Assembly (NCBI GenBank): GCA_934378145.1
Contig: CAKXXW010000004.1
Location: 1-64,000 of the forward strand
Source of the DNA: an uncultured Eubacteriales bacterium
GTDB lineage: Bacteria > Bacillota > Clostridia > Oscillospirales > CAG-272
DNA: 64,000 bases
Reading direction: 5' to 3'
Part shown: positions 1 to 9,029 of the stretch, one piece after another
Layout of the letters: each line of letters begins with the position of its first letter
Numbering within the stretch: the stretch's first letter is position 1
The notes under the pieces: model-generated
Told to the model about the DNA's origin: nothing
Databases searched by the model: none
What the model saw: the letters and a program-made list of their open reading frames with translations, nothing else
Position numbers and translations under genes: made by a program

Positions 1-2199
1 ACTATCGTCGAGCTGGTCATCGTGATTGCGATAATTGCCATACTCGCGGCAGTGCTTATCCCCACCTTCGCGAGCCTTATTCAGAAGGCAAATGAGTCGA
101 AGGACACCCAGCTCGTCAAGAACCTCAATACGGCTCTTGCAGCGGACAACAAGGAACATAAGACCATGACTGACGCTCTCGATGCCGCAGCCGAGTTCGG
201 CTACGATGTCGGAAAGATCAATGCGAGCGCGACCGGAAACGAGATTCTTTGGGACAGCAAGAACGATGTCTTCTGCTACCTCAAGGACGGCAAGGTAGAG
301 TATATCCCCGAGACTTCTCTCAAGAACGGAGCAGTCGCCGAGAATGAGACCTACAAGCTCTGGAAGATCTACACGAGCGAAGCAAAAATCAAGGAAGACA
401 CCGATGCCAATAAGTATTTCTCTATTTATTGGAATTCTGCCGATAACTTCACTGCTCCCCTCACCGTCGGTTTTGATGCGGGCGAGTGCACTGCTATTAC
501 CACATTGAATTATGTCCGAACCGGTGATAAGCAGGATGTCGTTATCCGCACCAACGGCGGAACGCTGACTGTTAACGCTCCGGCGGATACCGTAAATCAT
601 TATGGCTATGCAACAGTCGTAACTGTTACCGAAGTTGCAAAGGAGTCTTACCACGAAAATGGCAAGGTCGATGAGATCAAGCTCGCAAAGGGTCGCGTCG
701 TTGTTGAGAGCGACGGCGAGGTCGGAAGCGTAATGGTTACCGCAAGCGCCGCAGCTGATGTCAAGGTCGAGAACAAGAGCGGAAAGCTCGGCGGTGTTGC
801 CGCAAGCAATTCTGATGTTGCTTCTAAACTTAAGAATCAGGTCACAGGCGTTGACGAAAGCAAGGTTCTGACCACGGCTGTCGATAACTCTAAGTTCGCC
901 GGCGGTCTCGGCACCGAAGATGCACCGTATCTGATTGCAACGGCGGGGCAGTTTAAAAATATAGGAAATGTAACGGGAGCGGCATATTTTGCACTTGCCA
1001 ATAATCTCGTTTTTGAAAAAGACGATATTGCTAATATAAACACTGCTGGAGATTATTATTTAAGTAAATCTCTTAATGGAGTGCTTGATGGTAATGGATA
1101 TTCAATAGGAGTTAAAGCAAATCCTACCGATGATACAACATGGAACGCAATATTCGATACGACAGCCGGAGAAGTAACAGTAAAAAATCTGAATTTTTAC
1201 ATTGAGGGTGCACTTGCAAATGCCGAAAAGCAGACATGGTATAATATTTTTAGCCATATAAAACATTCAGCATTGTTTGAAAATATAAATTTCTTCAATT
1301 ATGATGACAAGCCTATCATTATAAAGGGTAACAATTATGGCTTGCTTGCCAGCTATGTAAGTGCAAATATAAATGTAACTAATTGTACTAATTATGCTAA
1401 AATTATAACTAATGCAAGTGGCGGAACAGGTTTGTGGTTTGGAGTTTTTGATGCATATGACTATGTGTTAACTTTTGATAAAGCTAATAATATGGCTAAT
1501 ATATATGCAAAGACTTTCGGATACTTTATGGGCAATCAGGGGAACGCAATATTCAGTAATAAGCTAAATGCTATGAAGAGCAACCAGTATGTTCTTTCCG
1601 ATCACATTGTTGTTAAAAATTGTGTAAGCAGTGAGACGATATTCTGTGAAACCAAAGTTAATTCCATTGGGTATACCGATAAAAGCGAAATTAATAATTT
1701 TGCTGATTGGAATGCTACCACTCTTGAATCTTTAGGTGGAGATAGCAGATTTATTTCTTTGACAAATGGCGGAGTTCAGGTATCAGTAGAAAATAATCTT
1801 ATCAAGGTTAATGCAGCGAAAAACGGCTACTCATATAGCATAGTGTATAATGCTATGTATAAGGGTGATGATGGAGCACATGGCTCGTTTAGTTTGACTG
1901 TTGTTTTGAATTCGAATGTTAAAGCATACAAAGCAAAGTTTGCAAGCATGAAAGACAATAATCTTGCAAATACATCTGTTGGAGATTTGAGTAAAGGCAC
2001 TGTGCTTGCTGAGTGTGCTACGGAAAGCAATCAGTATCAGAATTATAAGATAGTCGAGTGCAATGGCGCTGTATATTATGTTTTCAACAATATGAAGGTT
2101 GAAAATGTCAAGAATGCATATCTTGATTGTAATCCTAGTGTTACAGCGTATGAATATGCTTCGGATAATGTAATTTCTGCGTATACTCGTGTAGATTAA
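1..2199 (+). CDS. Prepilin-like surface protein, long beta-helix-type body (5' end outside window)
   Basis: The frame is open from base 1, so the start codon lies before the window. The first residues, TIVELVIVIAIIAILAAV, are the hydrophobic helix of a type IV pilin or pseudopilin just after the cleavage site, with the conserved Glu at mature position 5. Such proteins are cleaved by prepilin peptidase and held in or assembled on the membrane. At over 730 residues it is far longer than a major pilin, so it is more likely a minor-pilin-like adhesin. From about residue 301 the GGLGTEDAPYLIATA stretch resembles the start of the GLUG repeats in the protein at 55983-57746. Codon use changes sharply near base 950: GC-rich before, strongly AT-rich after. 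The function of the body is unknown; a strong terminator follows. Confidence 0.75.
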   Translation, partial: TIVELVIVIAIIAILAAVLIPTFASLIQKANESKDTQLVKNLNTALAADNKEHKTMTDALDAAAEFGYDVGKINASATGNEILWDSKNDVFCYLKDGKVEYIPETSLKNGAVAENETYKLWKIYTSEAKIKEDTDANKYFSIYWNSADNFTAPLTVGFDAGECTAITTLNYVRTGDKQDVVIRTNGGTLTVNAPADTVNHYGYATVVTVTEVAKESYHENGKVDEIKLAKGRVVVESDGEVGSVMVTASAAADVKVENKSGKLGGVAASNSDVASKLKNQVTGVDESKVLTTAVDNSKFAGGLGTEDAPYLIATAGQFKNIGNVTGAAYFALANNLVFEKDDIANINTAGDYYLSKSLNGVLDGNGYSIGVKANPTDDTTWNAIFDTTAGEVTVKNLNFYIEGALANAEKQTWYNIFSHIKHSALFENINFFNYDDKPIIIKGNNYGLLASYVSANINVTNCTNYAKIITNASGGTGLWFGVFDAYDYVLTFDKANNMANIYAKTFGYFMGNQGNAIFSNKLNAMKSNQYVLSDHIVVKNCVSSETIFCETKVNSIGYTDKSEINNFADWNATTLESLGGDSRFISLTNGGVQVSVENNLIKVNAAKNGYSYSIVYNAMYKGDDGAHGSFSLTVVLNSNVKAYKAKFASMKDNNLANTSVGDLSKGTVLAECATESNQYQNYKIVECNGAVYYVFNNMKVENVKNAYLDCNPSVTAYEYASDNVISAYTRVD

Positions 2200-2221
2200 T
2201 CTATTAATATTAAGTGAGAAT

Positions 2222-2256
2222 CCCCCCCGGAAGGCTTGCCTTCCGGGGGGGGATTT
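2222..2256 (+). terminator. Intrinsic terminator after the prepilin-like gene
   Basis: A run of C, then GGAAGG, a 4-base loop, CCTTCC and a run of G form a very strong stem followed by ATTTTTAT. It sits 22 bases after the stop codon. Confidence 0.9.
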
Positions 2257-2305
2257 TTATTCAGATATTTTTAGCTGATTTAATTTCACTGCGGAAACAG
2301 CCTGT

Positions 2306-3898
2306 CTACTTTTTCTTCTTTCCCGGGACGAATGCCGCGACAACGAGAAGGATAGCGCCGATAAGGCAGATAAGGCTCACGACCGAGATCGGCCCTATCG
2401 CCGGCTGTGTACTGTAAACAAGTCCGCCGCACACGAAGAGTGCCGCCGCAAGAAGCGCCGCGCAGATCTTGCGCACGATATTCAGCACAAGATCCTTCGT
2501 GTCCTTGCCGACATGATGCTCTATCTCGAAATTCGTGTCGCCCTTAAGCATCAGCCTCAGAAGGTCGGCGGCAAGCGCGGGTATCTCGACCGCTTTATGT
2601 GCGCTCGCGTAGAATGCCCTTGCGTCGTGGATAAGCTCCGCCTTGAAGTCGAAATCCTTCAGCATCGTATGCTCGATACGCGCCTGAAGGATGGCGAGGA
2701 TATTCGTCTGCGGCGCAAGGTCGGCGATAAGCCCCTCGATCGTCGCAAGTCCCCTCGGCAGCATCGCAAGCTCGCTCGGCATAGCGATACCGTTAGCCTT
2801 CATTATCTCCGCTATGTCCTCGAAGACCTTTGACAGATCCATGGTGCCGAGGTCGGCGGAAACATACTTTATGAGCAGGGAATCGACATCGCGGAAGAGC
2901 TTCCGCTTATCGGGCGGGGTCTTGTAGACTCCGAGCCCGAGGATCGCGTCGATGCAGGAATTTATGTCGTTTGTAGCGATACCCGCGATAGCCTTCGATA
3001 TGAGTTTTCTCTCATGAGGCGTCAGAACGCCCATCATGCCCATATCTATCCACACGATCTTGCCGTCGCGGATCTTTATGTTTCCGGGGTGCGGGTCGGC
3101 GTGGAAGAAGCCGTCGTCCATTATCTGTTTGATGTAGTTATCGGCGAGCTTCGTGCCTATCTCGGAAAGGTCATAACCGTTGTCGATGAGGGTCTTCTTA
3201 TCATCCGAGTCAAAGCCCTCGATGTACTCCATTACAAGCACATTCTTCACGGTATAGTCGCGGTAGAGAGCCGGACAGGTGGCGAAGGCGACGCCCTCGT
3301 TCAGCTTATGGAATTTTTCGAGGTTGTCAGCCTCGACAAGGAAGTCCATCTCCTGCTGTGTGACCGTCCACATCTCGTCAAGGAGAGTGTTGAAGTCGAG
3401 CAGCCCCTCCATCGGGGTGTATTTGAGCAGACGGCAGGCGTGTCTGAGAAGGATTATATCGCGGCTCATTATCTCGTGGATGCCGCTTCTCTGGACCTTC
3501 ACGACGACCTTTTCGCCGGTCTTGAGGACTGCCTTGTGCGCCTGCGCGATCGAGGCGCTTCCGAGAGCCTTTTGGTCAAATTCCGAGAAGACCTCCTCCA
3601 CCGGCCTGCCGTACGCCGCGTTGAGGATCTCCGACACCTCTTCATACGGCATCGGTTTGACATTGCAGCGGAGCCTTGTAAGGGCTTCACAGTAGTTTTT
3701 CGGAAGTATGTCCGAACGCATCGAGAGGATCTGCCCGAGCTTTATAAAGGTAGGACCGAGGTCCTCTATGACCGAGCAGAGCTTTTCGGGGGTGAGCCCG
3801 CGCACGACGCCGTGTCGGCGAAGCACGCGGAGTATCTCACCCATCCGCTCTCTGTTTTCCTTCCGTTCGGCAAATGCTTTGGTGTCGATAGGTGACAT
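2306..3898 (-). CDS. ABC1/UbiB-family atypical kinase with two C-terminal membrane helices
   Basis: This 530-residue protein carries the diagnostic ABC1 (AarF/UbiB) signatures: KLGQ at residues 53-56, the Ala-rich GSASIAQ loop at 113-119 in place of a normal P-loop, an ion-pair Lys in VVVKVQ (K134), HADPHPGN near 275 and the metal-binding DMG near 290. Two hydrophobic segments near 475-525 and a KKKK tail anchor it in the membrane, as in UbiB. Family members are atypical ATPases/kinases linked to isoprenoid-lipid metabolism; the substrate in anaerobic Clostridia is not established, and no ubiquinone genes are nearby. It starts 9 bases after the phasin-like gene, so the two are probably one transcript; clostridial genomes often pair them. 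The family is certain, the role is not. Confidence 0.9.
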   Translation of the reverse strand: MSPIDTKAFAERKENRERMGEILRVLRRHGVVRGLTPEKLCSVIEDLGPTFIKLGQILSMRSDILPKNYCEALTRLRCNVKPMPYEEVSEILNAAYGRPVEEVFSEFDQKALGSASIAQAHKAVLKTGEKVVVKVQRSGIHEIMSRDIILLRHACRLLKYTPMEGLLDFNTLLDEMWTVTQQEMDFLVEADNLEKFHKLNEGVAFATCPALYRDYTVKNVLVMEYIEGFDSDDKKTLIDNGYDLSEIGTKLADNYIKQIMDDGFFHADPHPGNIKIRDGKIVWIDMGMMGVLTPHERKLISKAIAGIATNDINSCIDAILGLGVYKTPPDKRKLFRDVDSLLIKYVSADLGTMDLSKVFEDIAEIMKANGIAMPSELAMLPRGLATIEGLIADLAPQTNILAILQARIEHTMLKDFDFKAELIHDARAFYASAHKAVEIPALAADLLRLMLKGDTNFEIEHHVGKDTKDLVLNIVRKICAALLAAALFVCGGLVYSTQPAIGPISVVSLICLIGAILLVVAAFVPGKKKK

Positions 3899-3907
3899 GC
3901 CGGCGGA

Positions 3908-4267
3908 TTATTCTGCGTCGGGCTCGGCGGTGTCTGACGCTTTGTTTTCGGCAACAACATCTGCCGCTTTGTCGGCGTTTGCCTTTTCTGCGGCTGCTAT
4001 GCGCGCCTTGAGAGCATCAAGCTCTTCCTTCGTCATGTCCTCGACCGGCTTTTCCTCGGTCTTGACGACATTTACGGTGACATTTTCCTTTATGGCTTCC
4101 TTGACATTGTGCTTAAGCTCCTCATTGAGAGCCTTGCCCTGTTCGACGGTAAGCTCACCCTTCTTGACGAGCTGTTCGATCGTCTCGCTCGCCTTTTCAT
4201 AAGAAAATGCCGCGGCTCCTATACCCGCAAGAACAAATCTGCGTACGCCTTCAACAAGAGTATCCAT
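3908..4267 (-). CDS. Phasin-like small helical protein
   Basis: The start is set at ATG 4267 rather than the in-frame ATG 4288, because AAAAGGAG (4280-4287) is an ideal Shine-Dalgarno site 12 to 13 bases upstream of 4267 and would lie inside the reading frame otherwise. The 119-residue product begins with a short apolar segment (about residues 2-20), continues as a charged helix resembling polyhydroxyalkanoate granule-associated/phasin-type proteins (ASETIEQLVKKGELTVEQG), and ends in an Ala/Glu/Lys-rich acidic tail. It directly precedes the ABC1 kinase gene, so it may recruit or regulate the kinase at the membrane; that is inference from pairing. No polyhydroxyalkanoate synthesis genes are visible, so granule binding is not implied. 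Confidence 0.7.
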   Translation of the reverse strand: MDTLVEGVRRFVLAGIGAAAFSYEKASETIEQLVKKGELTVEQGKALNEELKHNVKEAIKENVTVNVVKTEEKPVEDMTKEELDALKARIAAAEKANADKAADVVAENKASDTAEPDAE

Positions 4268-4427
4268 AACCGAAAATCTCCTTTTCATAAAAATTTTTCT
4301 ATCTTAAATAATACAATTGATATATTATATTTTCTACCGTTGAAAGAGTCTGTATTCTGTACGGAATGTTAATTTACTGTTTCGGCGACTTTTGACATAT
4401 CATATTCGGAGCTTTTTCCGATTTTAC

Positions 4428-4456
4428 TTGAAAAGCCGCCGATTATATGATATAAT
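4428..4456 (+). promoter_or_regulatory. Sigma-A-type promoter for the dut-maf-mre operon
   Basis: TTGAAA (4428-4433), a 17-base spacer and a perfect TATAAT (4451-4456) lie 39 bases before the dut start codon. Confidence 0.8.
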
Positions 4457-4495
4457 TAGCTTGAATTATTGTAACCGATTCTATGGGAGATTGAT

Positions 4496-4939
4496 ATGAA
4501 GATAAATGTCAGGATAAAGCTCACACGCGGTGCCGAATGTCCGGTATACGCGACCGAGGGCTCGGCGGCTGCCGACCTTCGTGCCATGACGGACGGACCC
4601 TATACGCTTATGCCCGGAGAGAGGCACTCTTTTCCGACCGGCGTGGCGATCTCTCCCGAGTCCTCGGGCTTCGTTGCGATAATCGCGGGGCGTTCGGGGC
4701 TGGGCATGAAGCACGGTATCACTCTCTCGAACGGGATAGGCGTGATAGATTCCGACTACCGCGGGGAGATCTCCGTAGGGCTTATAAACAGGTCGGATGA
4801 GCCTTACACCGTCGAGCCGGGAGAGAGGATCGGTCAGATCATGTTCATGCCGGTGTTTGCCGCGAATTTCATCCCATGCGAAGAGCTTGATGCCACGGAA
4901 CGCGGCGCGGGCGGCTTCGGGTCTACCGGGAGGAACTGA
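4496..4939 (+). CDS. dut: dUTP diphosphatase (dUTPase)
   Basis: Trimeric-type dUTPase that hydrolyses dUTP to dUMP and pyrophosphate, keeping uracil out of DNA and feeding dTMP synthesis. The 147-residue length is normal. All five family motifs are visible: AAADLRA at 24-30, PTGVAI at 47-52, GRSGLG at 65-70 with the catalytic-loop GVIDSDYRG at 82-90 (D85 the likely catalytic Asp), PGERIGQ at 108-114, and the C-terminal RGAGGFGSTG lid at 136-145. Motif 3 has Gly where most members have Pro before RSGL. It heads an operon with maf (1 base between the stop and the next ATG) and the mre genes, driven by the promoter at 4428-4456. Pairing with Maf, another nucleotide-sanitising enzyme, fits a housekeeping role. 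Confidence 0.95.
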   Translation: MKINVRIKLTRGAECPVYATEGSAAADLRAMTDGPYTLMPGERHSFPTGVAISPESSGFVAIIAGRSGLGMKHGITLSNGIGVIDSDYRGEISVGLINRSDEPYTVEPGERIGQIMFMPVFAANFIPCEELDATERGAGGFGSTGRN

Positions 4940-4940
4940 G

Positions 4941-5558
4941 ATGGAGATAATTCTTGCCTCGGGATCGCCGAGGCGTTCGGAGATACTCGGCGCGCTCGGA
5001 CTCGGTTTTTCGGTTATTCTGCCGGATGCCGACGAAAGCTCGCCCATTACCGATCCCGAAGAGCTTACAGTCGAGCTTTCGAGAAGAAAGGCACTTTCGG
5101 TCGCGGGACTGCCGGAGGTGGCGGCGAAGGGGGATTCCTGCATTGTTATCGGCTGCGACACCGTCGTTTTCTGCGACGGGGAGATACTCGGAAAGCCCCA
5201 CACAAAGGAAAACGCCGCGATCATGCTCCGCAAGCTGTCGGGAAAGACGCATAAGGTCGTCAGCGGGCTTTGCCTTGTGAGGGGAGAGAAGGTCATATCC
5301 GCCTGCGATACGACAGAGGTGACTTTTGATACGCTCACAGAGAAGGATATAGAGGTATGCGTGAAGTACGGTGCGCCCGAGGACAAGGCGGGAGCCTACG
5401 CGGTGCAGGGGATCGCCTCGCTTTACATAAAGGGCATCACGGGAGACTATTTCAATGTGGTCGGACTGCCGGTACATTGCCTCAAAAGGACTCTTGAGTC
5501 GGGGCTTTTGACGGATTTTGCCGACCTTATCGAGGGGAGGGGCTTGCCGAATGGGTAA
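4941..5558 (+). CDS. maf: Maf-family nucleoside triphosphate pyrophosphatase
   Basis: Maf proteins hydrolyse non-canonical or excess nucleoside triphosphates to monophosphates and are associated with septum control. The start is ATG 4941, one base after the dut stop, with GGGAGGAAC upstream overlapping the end of dut. The 205-residue protein shows ASGSPRRSEIL near the N-terminus, the CDTVV catalytic segment, GKPHTKENA, YGAPEDKAGAYAVQG and GDYFNVVGLP, all in family order. Its last 8 bases overlap mreB, implying translational coupling. The order maf-mreB-mreC-mreD is widely conserved in Bacillota, which supports the assignment. Which nucleotide it prefers (dTTP/UTP or methylated bases) cannot be read from the sequence. 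Confidence 0.93.
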   Translation: MEIILASGSPRRSEILGALGLGFSVILPDADESSPITDPEELTVELSRRKALSVAGLPEVAAKGDSCIVIGCDTVVFCDGEILGKPHTKENAAIMLRKLSGKTHKVVSGLCLVRGEKVISACDTTEVTFDTLTEKDIEVCVKYGAPEDKAGAYAVQGIASLYIKGITGDYFNVVGLPVHCLKRTLESGLLTDFADLIEGRGLPNG

Positions 5559-6558
5559 AAAGATAGGTATTGACCTCGGCACGGCGAATACGCTCATTTA
5601 TGTCGGCGGGAAGGGGATAGTTCTCTTTGCGCCGTCGGTCGTCGCGGTCGAGAAGCAGACAAAAAGGGTCGTCGCCGTCGGAAACGACGCGAAAAGGATG
5701 CTCGGTAAGACTCCGGGCAATATCATGGCTTACCGTCCGCTCAAGGACGGGGTCATTGCCGACTTTGAGATAAGCTCGATGATGCTTCACAGCTTCCTGC
5801 GCAAGGTCGACGCCGGCGGGATATTTAACCGTCCGTCGGTCATAATCTGTATGCCCTACGGGGTGACGGAGGTCGAAAAACGCGCCATCGAGGACGCCGC
5901 CTTTGAGGCAGGGGTCAAGGAGGTCGCGCTGATAGAGGAACCCATCGCCGCGGCGATAGGCGCGGGACTCCGCGTCGCCGGAGCGAGGGGAAGTATGATA
6001 ATCGACATCGGAGGCGGAACGACAGAGGTCGCCGTGATCTCGCTCGGCGGTATCGCCGTCTCTAAATCGATAAAGATCGCCGGTGATGAGCTTGATTCCG
6101 CGATCGTTCAGTATATGAAGGACCGTCGAGGATTGCTTATCGGGGACACCACCGCGGAAATGCTGAAAAAGCATATAGGCTCGGTCCATCCCGACGCCGA
6201 CAGAGGAAGCATGAAGGTCTACGGAAGGTCGGTGCGCAGCGGACTTGCCGCCGAGATGACGGTACATTCGCGCGAGATACGCGAGGCGCTCGCGGAGGAT
6301 GCCGAGCAGATAGTGAACGCCGTGAAGGAGGCTCTCGAGGATACGCCTCCCGAGCTTTCGGCGGATATTTACGACCTCGGAATAATGCTCACGGGCGGCG
6401 GCGCGATGCTTGCCGGACTCCCCGCACTCATTTCCGAGAACACGGGACTGCGCGTCACGGTCGCGAAGCGTCCGGTCGAGAGCGTCTGCCGCGGTATCGG
6501 CAGGGTCATCGAAAGCACGGGCATCTATTCGGGTGCCGTGCGCTTCAGACAAAGATAA
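5551..6558 (+). CDS. mreB: Rod shape-determining actin-like protein MreB
   Basis: MreB is the bacterial actin that assembles on the membrane and guides the elongation complex. The start is ATG 5551, giving MGKKIGIDLGTANTLIY and the usual length (335 residues); an upstream in-frame ATG at 5518 would add 11 residues inside maf. AGGGGAGG at 5533-5540 provides the ribosome site. Actin-fold signatures are clear: phosphate-1 GIDLGTANT, phosphate-2 IDIGGGTTEVAV, and adenosine-motif LTGGGAML near the C-terminus. It overlaps maf by 8 bases and is followed by mreC and mreD. MreB and Mbl paralogues cannot be separated without alignment, but the mreBCD context argues for MreB. Confidence 0.96.
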   Translation: MGKKIGIDLGTANTLIYVGGKGIVLFAPSVVAVEKQTKRVVAVGNDAKRMLGKTPGNIMAYRPLKDGVIADFEISSMMLHSFLRKVDAGGIFNRPSVIICMPYGVTEVEKRAIEDAAFEAGVKEVALIEEPIAAAIGAGLRVAGARGSMIIDIGGGTTEVAVISLGGIAVSKSIKIAGDELDSAIVQYMKDRRGLLIGDTTAEMLKKHIGSVHPDADRGSMKVYGRSVRSGLAAEMTVHSREIREALAEDAEQIVNAVKEALEDTPPELSADIYDLGIMLTGGGAMLAGLPALISENTGLRVTVAKRPVESVCRGIGRVIESTGIYSGAVRFRQR

Positions 6559-6594
6559 AATATACGAATACGAAAATAAAGGAGACCCGCTGTG

Positions 6595-7428
6595 ATGAAG
6601 CTGCTGAAAAATAAATTTTTCGTTGCCGTCGTCGCGGCGGCTCTTGTTCTCTCGATAGTGCCTACCGTCCTTGCGCTGACGGGACATCGGGATTTTCTGC
6701 GTTCGGGACTTGTCGCCGTGTCGTATCCGTTTCGGGCTGCGTTCGGCTTTGCCGCCGACGGTGTCTCGGGATTTGCGAGGTACTTTTCGGGTATGAAGGA
6801 ACTCATAAAGGAAAACGAGGCGCTGAAGGACGAGCTTGATTCCTACCGTGATGCCGCCGCAAGGGCAGAGAGCGCCGAAGGCGAGCTTCGCCGGCTGCGC
6901 GAATATTACGACTTCGTGGCGTCGCACACGACCTACACGATGACCGACGCGAGGGTGACGGGCAGGCAATCGAACAGCTATTCGGTGATCTACACCCTTA
7001 ACCGCGGGAGCGAATGCGGGATAGCAGTGAATATGGGGGTTGTCACACCCACCGGCGTTGTCGGGTATATAACCGAGGTCGGGGTGGGCTGGAGCCGCGC
7101 GGTGGCTCTCACCGATCCGACGGCAGCCGTCGGAGTTTACGAGCCTTCTACGGGGCTTTACGGAACTCTTGAAGGCTCGGTCGCGCACAGGCAGGACGGA
7201 CTTTGCCTGCTCCCGCGCGTGCCTGCCGACATGATGATGAAGGAAGGGGACAAGCTACTCTCTTCGGGCGGGCGTGCCTTTCCGCCCGATCTTGAGGTCG
7301 GAACGGTCGTGTCCTCCGAGCCCGACGCATATACCCATACGGCGAGCTATCTTGTAAAGCCTGCCGTGGATTTTGACAGTGTGACCTCGGTCATAATAAT
7401 CACCGGTCTTAACGCGGAGGTCGGATGA
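6595..7428 (+). CDS. mreC: Rod shape-determining protein MreC
   Basis: MreC is the bitopic scaffold linking MreB to the periplasmic-side wall synthases, including PBP2. The AAAGGAG site at 6578-6584 suits ATG 6595; GTG 6592 is equally possible and changes the product by one residue. The 277-residue protein has one N-terminal membrane helix (about 8-28), a coiled coil (roughly 66-105, rich in Glu, Ala, Leu and Arg), then the two beta-barrel MreC core with SYSVIYTLNRGSECGI and VGYITEVG. The gene overlaps mreD through ATGATG/TGA. Length and order are normal. Confidence 0.93.
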   Translation: MKLLKNKFFVAVVAAALVLSIVPTVLALTGHRDFLRSGLVAVSYPFRAAFGFAADGVSGFARYFSGMKELIKENEALKDELDSYRDAAARAESAEGELRRLREYYDFVASHTTYTMTDARVTGRQSNSYSVIYTLNRGSECGIAVNMGVVTPTGVVGYITEVGVGWSRAVALTDPTAAVGVYEPSTGLYGTLEGSVAHRQDGLCLLPRVPADMMMKEGDKLLSSGGRAFPPDLEVGTVVSSEPDAYTHTASYLVKPAVDFDSVTSVIIITGLNAEVG

Positions 7429-7976
7429 TGAGCATCGGTGCCGAAAATGAGGGCAGGCTTTCGGTCAAAAAGATTATTTTTTATGCCGTCGGAGTCTTCC
7501 TGCTTGCCGTGTTTCAGTCGTCGGTCGGCTCGCGGGTCGGGCTTTTCTCGGCGACGCCGTCGTTTACTCTCGCCTTCACGACGCTTGCAACGCTCTTTGA
7601 AGGAAAGAAGACAGGTGCGGTAACGGGGCTTGCGGGAGGCTTTCTTACCGACGCGCTCGGGGGTGCGGGCTTTTCGCTCCTGCCGCTTTTCTATACGCTC
7701 ACGGGCTGGTTCCTCGGCGAGATATGCGAGCGGCTCGGGCATCCGGGAAGGCAGGCGCTCGGCGTCTTTCTCCGTTCCCTTATGTGGCTTGCCGCCGCGG
7801 CGGGGGCGGGTATGGTCTTCACCTCGATACTTATCGTTTTGTCGGCGGGAAGGATGAATTTTTTTTCTTCGATCCCGCATATACTTCTTCCCGAGGCAGC
7901 ATCGACCTTCCTCTGGTCTTTACCGATGCTCGGAATATTTATGTTGATATACCGCAAAAAATTCAGCGAACAGTAA
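7425..7976 (+). CDS. mreD: Rod shape-determining membrane protein MreD
   Basis: A 183-residue polytopic membrane protein with about five hydrophobic helices (near 20-40, 46-63, 68-90, 105-145 and 150-175). Sequence conservation in MreD is weak, so the call rests on topology, size and position directly after mreC, whose TGA stop overlaps its ATG. MreD is a partner of MreC and RodA in the elongasome. The start may be ATG 7425 or the next codon, ATG 7428. Four downstream genes continue the operon without a visible terminator. Confidence 0.85.
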   Translation: MMSIGAENEGRLSVKKIIFYAVGVFLLAVFQSSVGSRVGLFSATPSFTLAFTTLATLFEGKKTGAVTGLAGGFLTDALGGAGFSLLPLFYTLTGWFLGEICERLGHPGRQALGVFLRSLMWLAAAAGAGMVFTSILIVLSAGRMNFFSSIPHILLPEAASTFLWSLPMLGIFMLIYRKKFSEQ

Positions 7977-7988
7977 GGAGGCACTTTT

Positions 7989-9029
7989 ATGAATGAAGAG
8001 ATGATACAGGAAACAAGGATACCTCACAAAGAGGCTCTGAAATATTTCACACGGGTGGGACTTGCCGTTCTGCTCATGTTTGTCGTGCGTGAGGCTGTGG
8101 CAAATCTTGCAGTATATATAATCGGGGCAGCCGCGCCCGGCTTTGTGGCTCTTGTAAGGGACGGGACCTATTGGTGGTTCAATTGGCTGCTGTCGATAAT
8201 ACCTCTCTATTTCTTCGGACTTCCGGTATTCCTACTTGTATTGCCGAAGGCGCCCGCACCGGTCGGGGAAAAGCAGAGGCTCGGGTTCGGAAAGTTCGTC
8301 AGTGTGGGTTTCTCGACCGCGGCGGGGACATATATTCTGAACCTTGTCGGGATCCTGATCCTTACGGCGCTGTGGTATATCTCGGGCGGACTTCTCGGCG
8401 GTACCGATAACAGCGCGCTGAACAAGCTCCTTAACAGCTCGCCGATGTGGATGATCTTCATCGTCGTCTGCATAGTCGCACCGATCGGTGAGGAGTTTAT
8501 CTTCAGAAAGCTCCTGATCGACCGTCTGAAGCCCTTCGGAGAGCTTAACGCCTGCCTCTTTTCGGGGCTGATGTTCGGGCTTTTCCACGGAAATCTCAAT
8601 CAGTTCCTCTACGCCTTTGCGATAGGTTTCATTTTCGCGACGGTTTATATTAAGACGAACAATATCCTCTATACGATGGTGTTTCATTTCGGGGTGAATT
8701 TCTTCGGAAGTGTCGTATCGGTCTGGCTGTCGTCAAAGCTGGAATGGTATACGGAAGCTGTCAAAAATATGACGAACCTTCCGACCGAAGAGATGGTCAA
8801 GGTGGTGCTGTTTGCACTTCTGGTGATGGCTTTCGGACTTCTGGTATTCGGCTCGGTCGTTGCCGGTATCGTGCTTTTCATCCTCTATATAAGGAAGCTG
8901 AAATTTGAGCGTCCGGTGATGCTTTCCGAGAGGGATAACAGCGAATTCTGGAAGAATCCGGGAGCGATCATGACGATAGTCGTGCTTTCGTGTGTTATCC
9001 TTCGTGAGCTGGTGAACCTTCCGAAATGA
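7989..9029 (+). CDS. CPBP-family intramembrane glutamic metalloprotease (CAAX protease and bacteriocin-processing type)
   Basis: A 346-residue protein with about eight membrane helices. The CPBP/ABI (Rce1-like) active-site residues are present in order: EEFIFR at 168-173 (Glu pair and Arg), FGLFHGN with His at 200, and HFGVNF with His at 233 and Asn at 237. Family members cleave or modify membrane proteins, and several are immunity or processing factors. GGAGG at 7977-7981 precedes the ATG. It is placed between mreD and the PBP2 gene and overlaps the latter by 4 bases (ATGA), so it is transcribed and possibly coupled with the elongation genes. Its substrate is unknown; a role in elongasome turnover is inference only. 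Confidence 0.85.
   Translation: MNEEMIQETRIPHKEALKYFTRVGLAVLLMFVVREAVANLAVYIIGAAAPGFVALVRDGTYWWFNWLLSIIPLYFFGLPVFLLVLPKAPAPVGEKQRLGFGKFVSVGFSTAAGTYILNLVGILILTALWYISGGLLGGTDNSALNKLLNSSPMWMIFIVVCIVAPIGEEFIFRKLLIDRLKPFGELNACLFSGLMFGLFHGNLNQFLYAFAIGFIFATVYIKTNNILYTMVFHFGVNFFGSVVSVWLSSKLEWYTEAVKNMTNLPTEEMVKVVLFALLVMAFGLLVFGSVVAGIVLFILYIRKLKFERPVMLSERDNSEFWKNPGAIMTIVVLSCVILRELVNLPK

Noticed and set aside
5527..7188. 553-residue minus-strand open frame across mreB and mreC
   Set aside because: It mirrors strongly GC-biased coding genes, has Arg/His/Asp-rich composition with no motif, and lacks a ribosome site.
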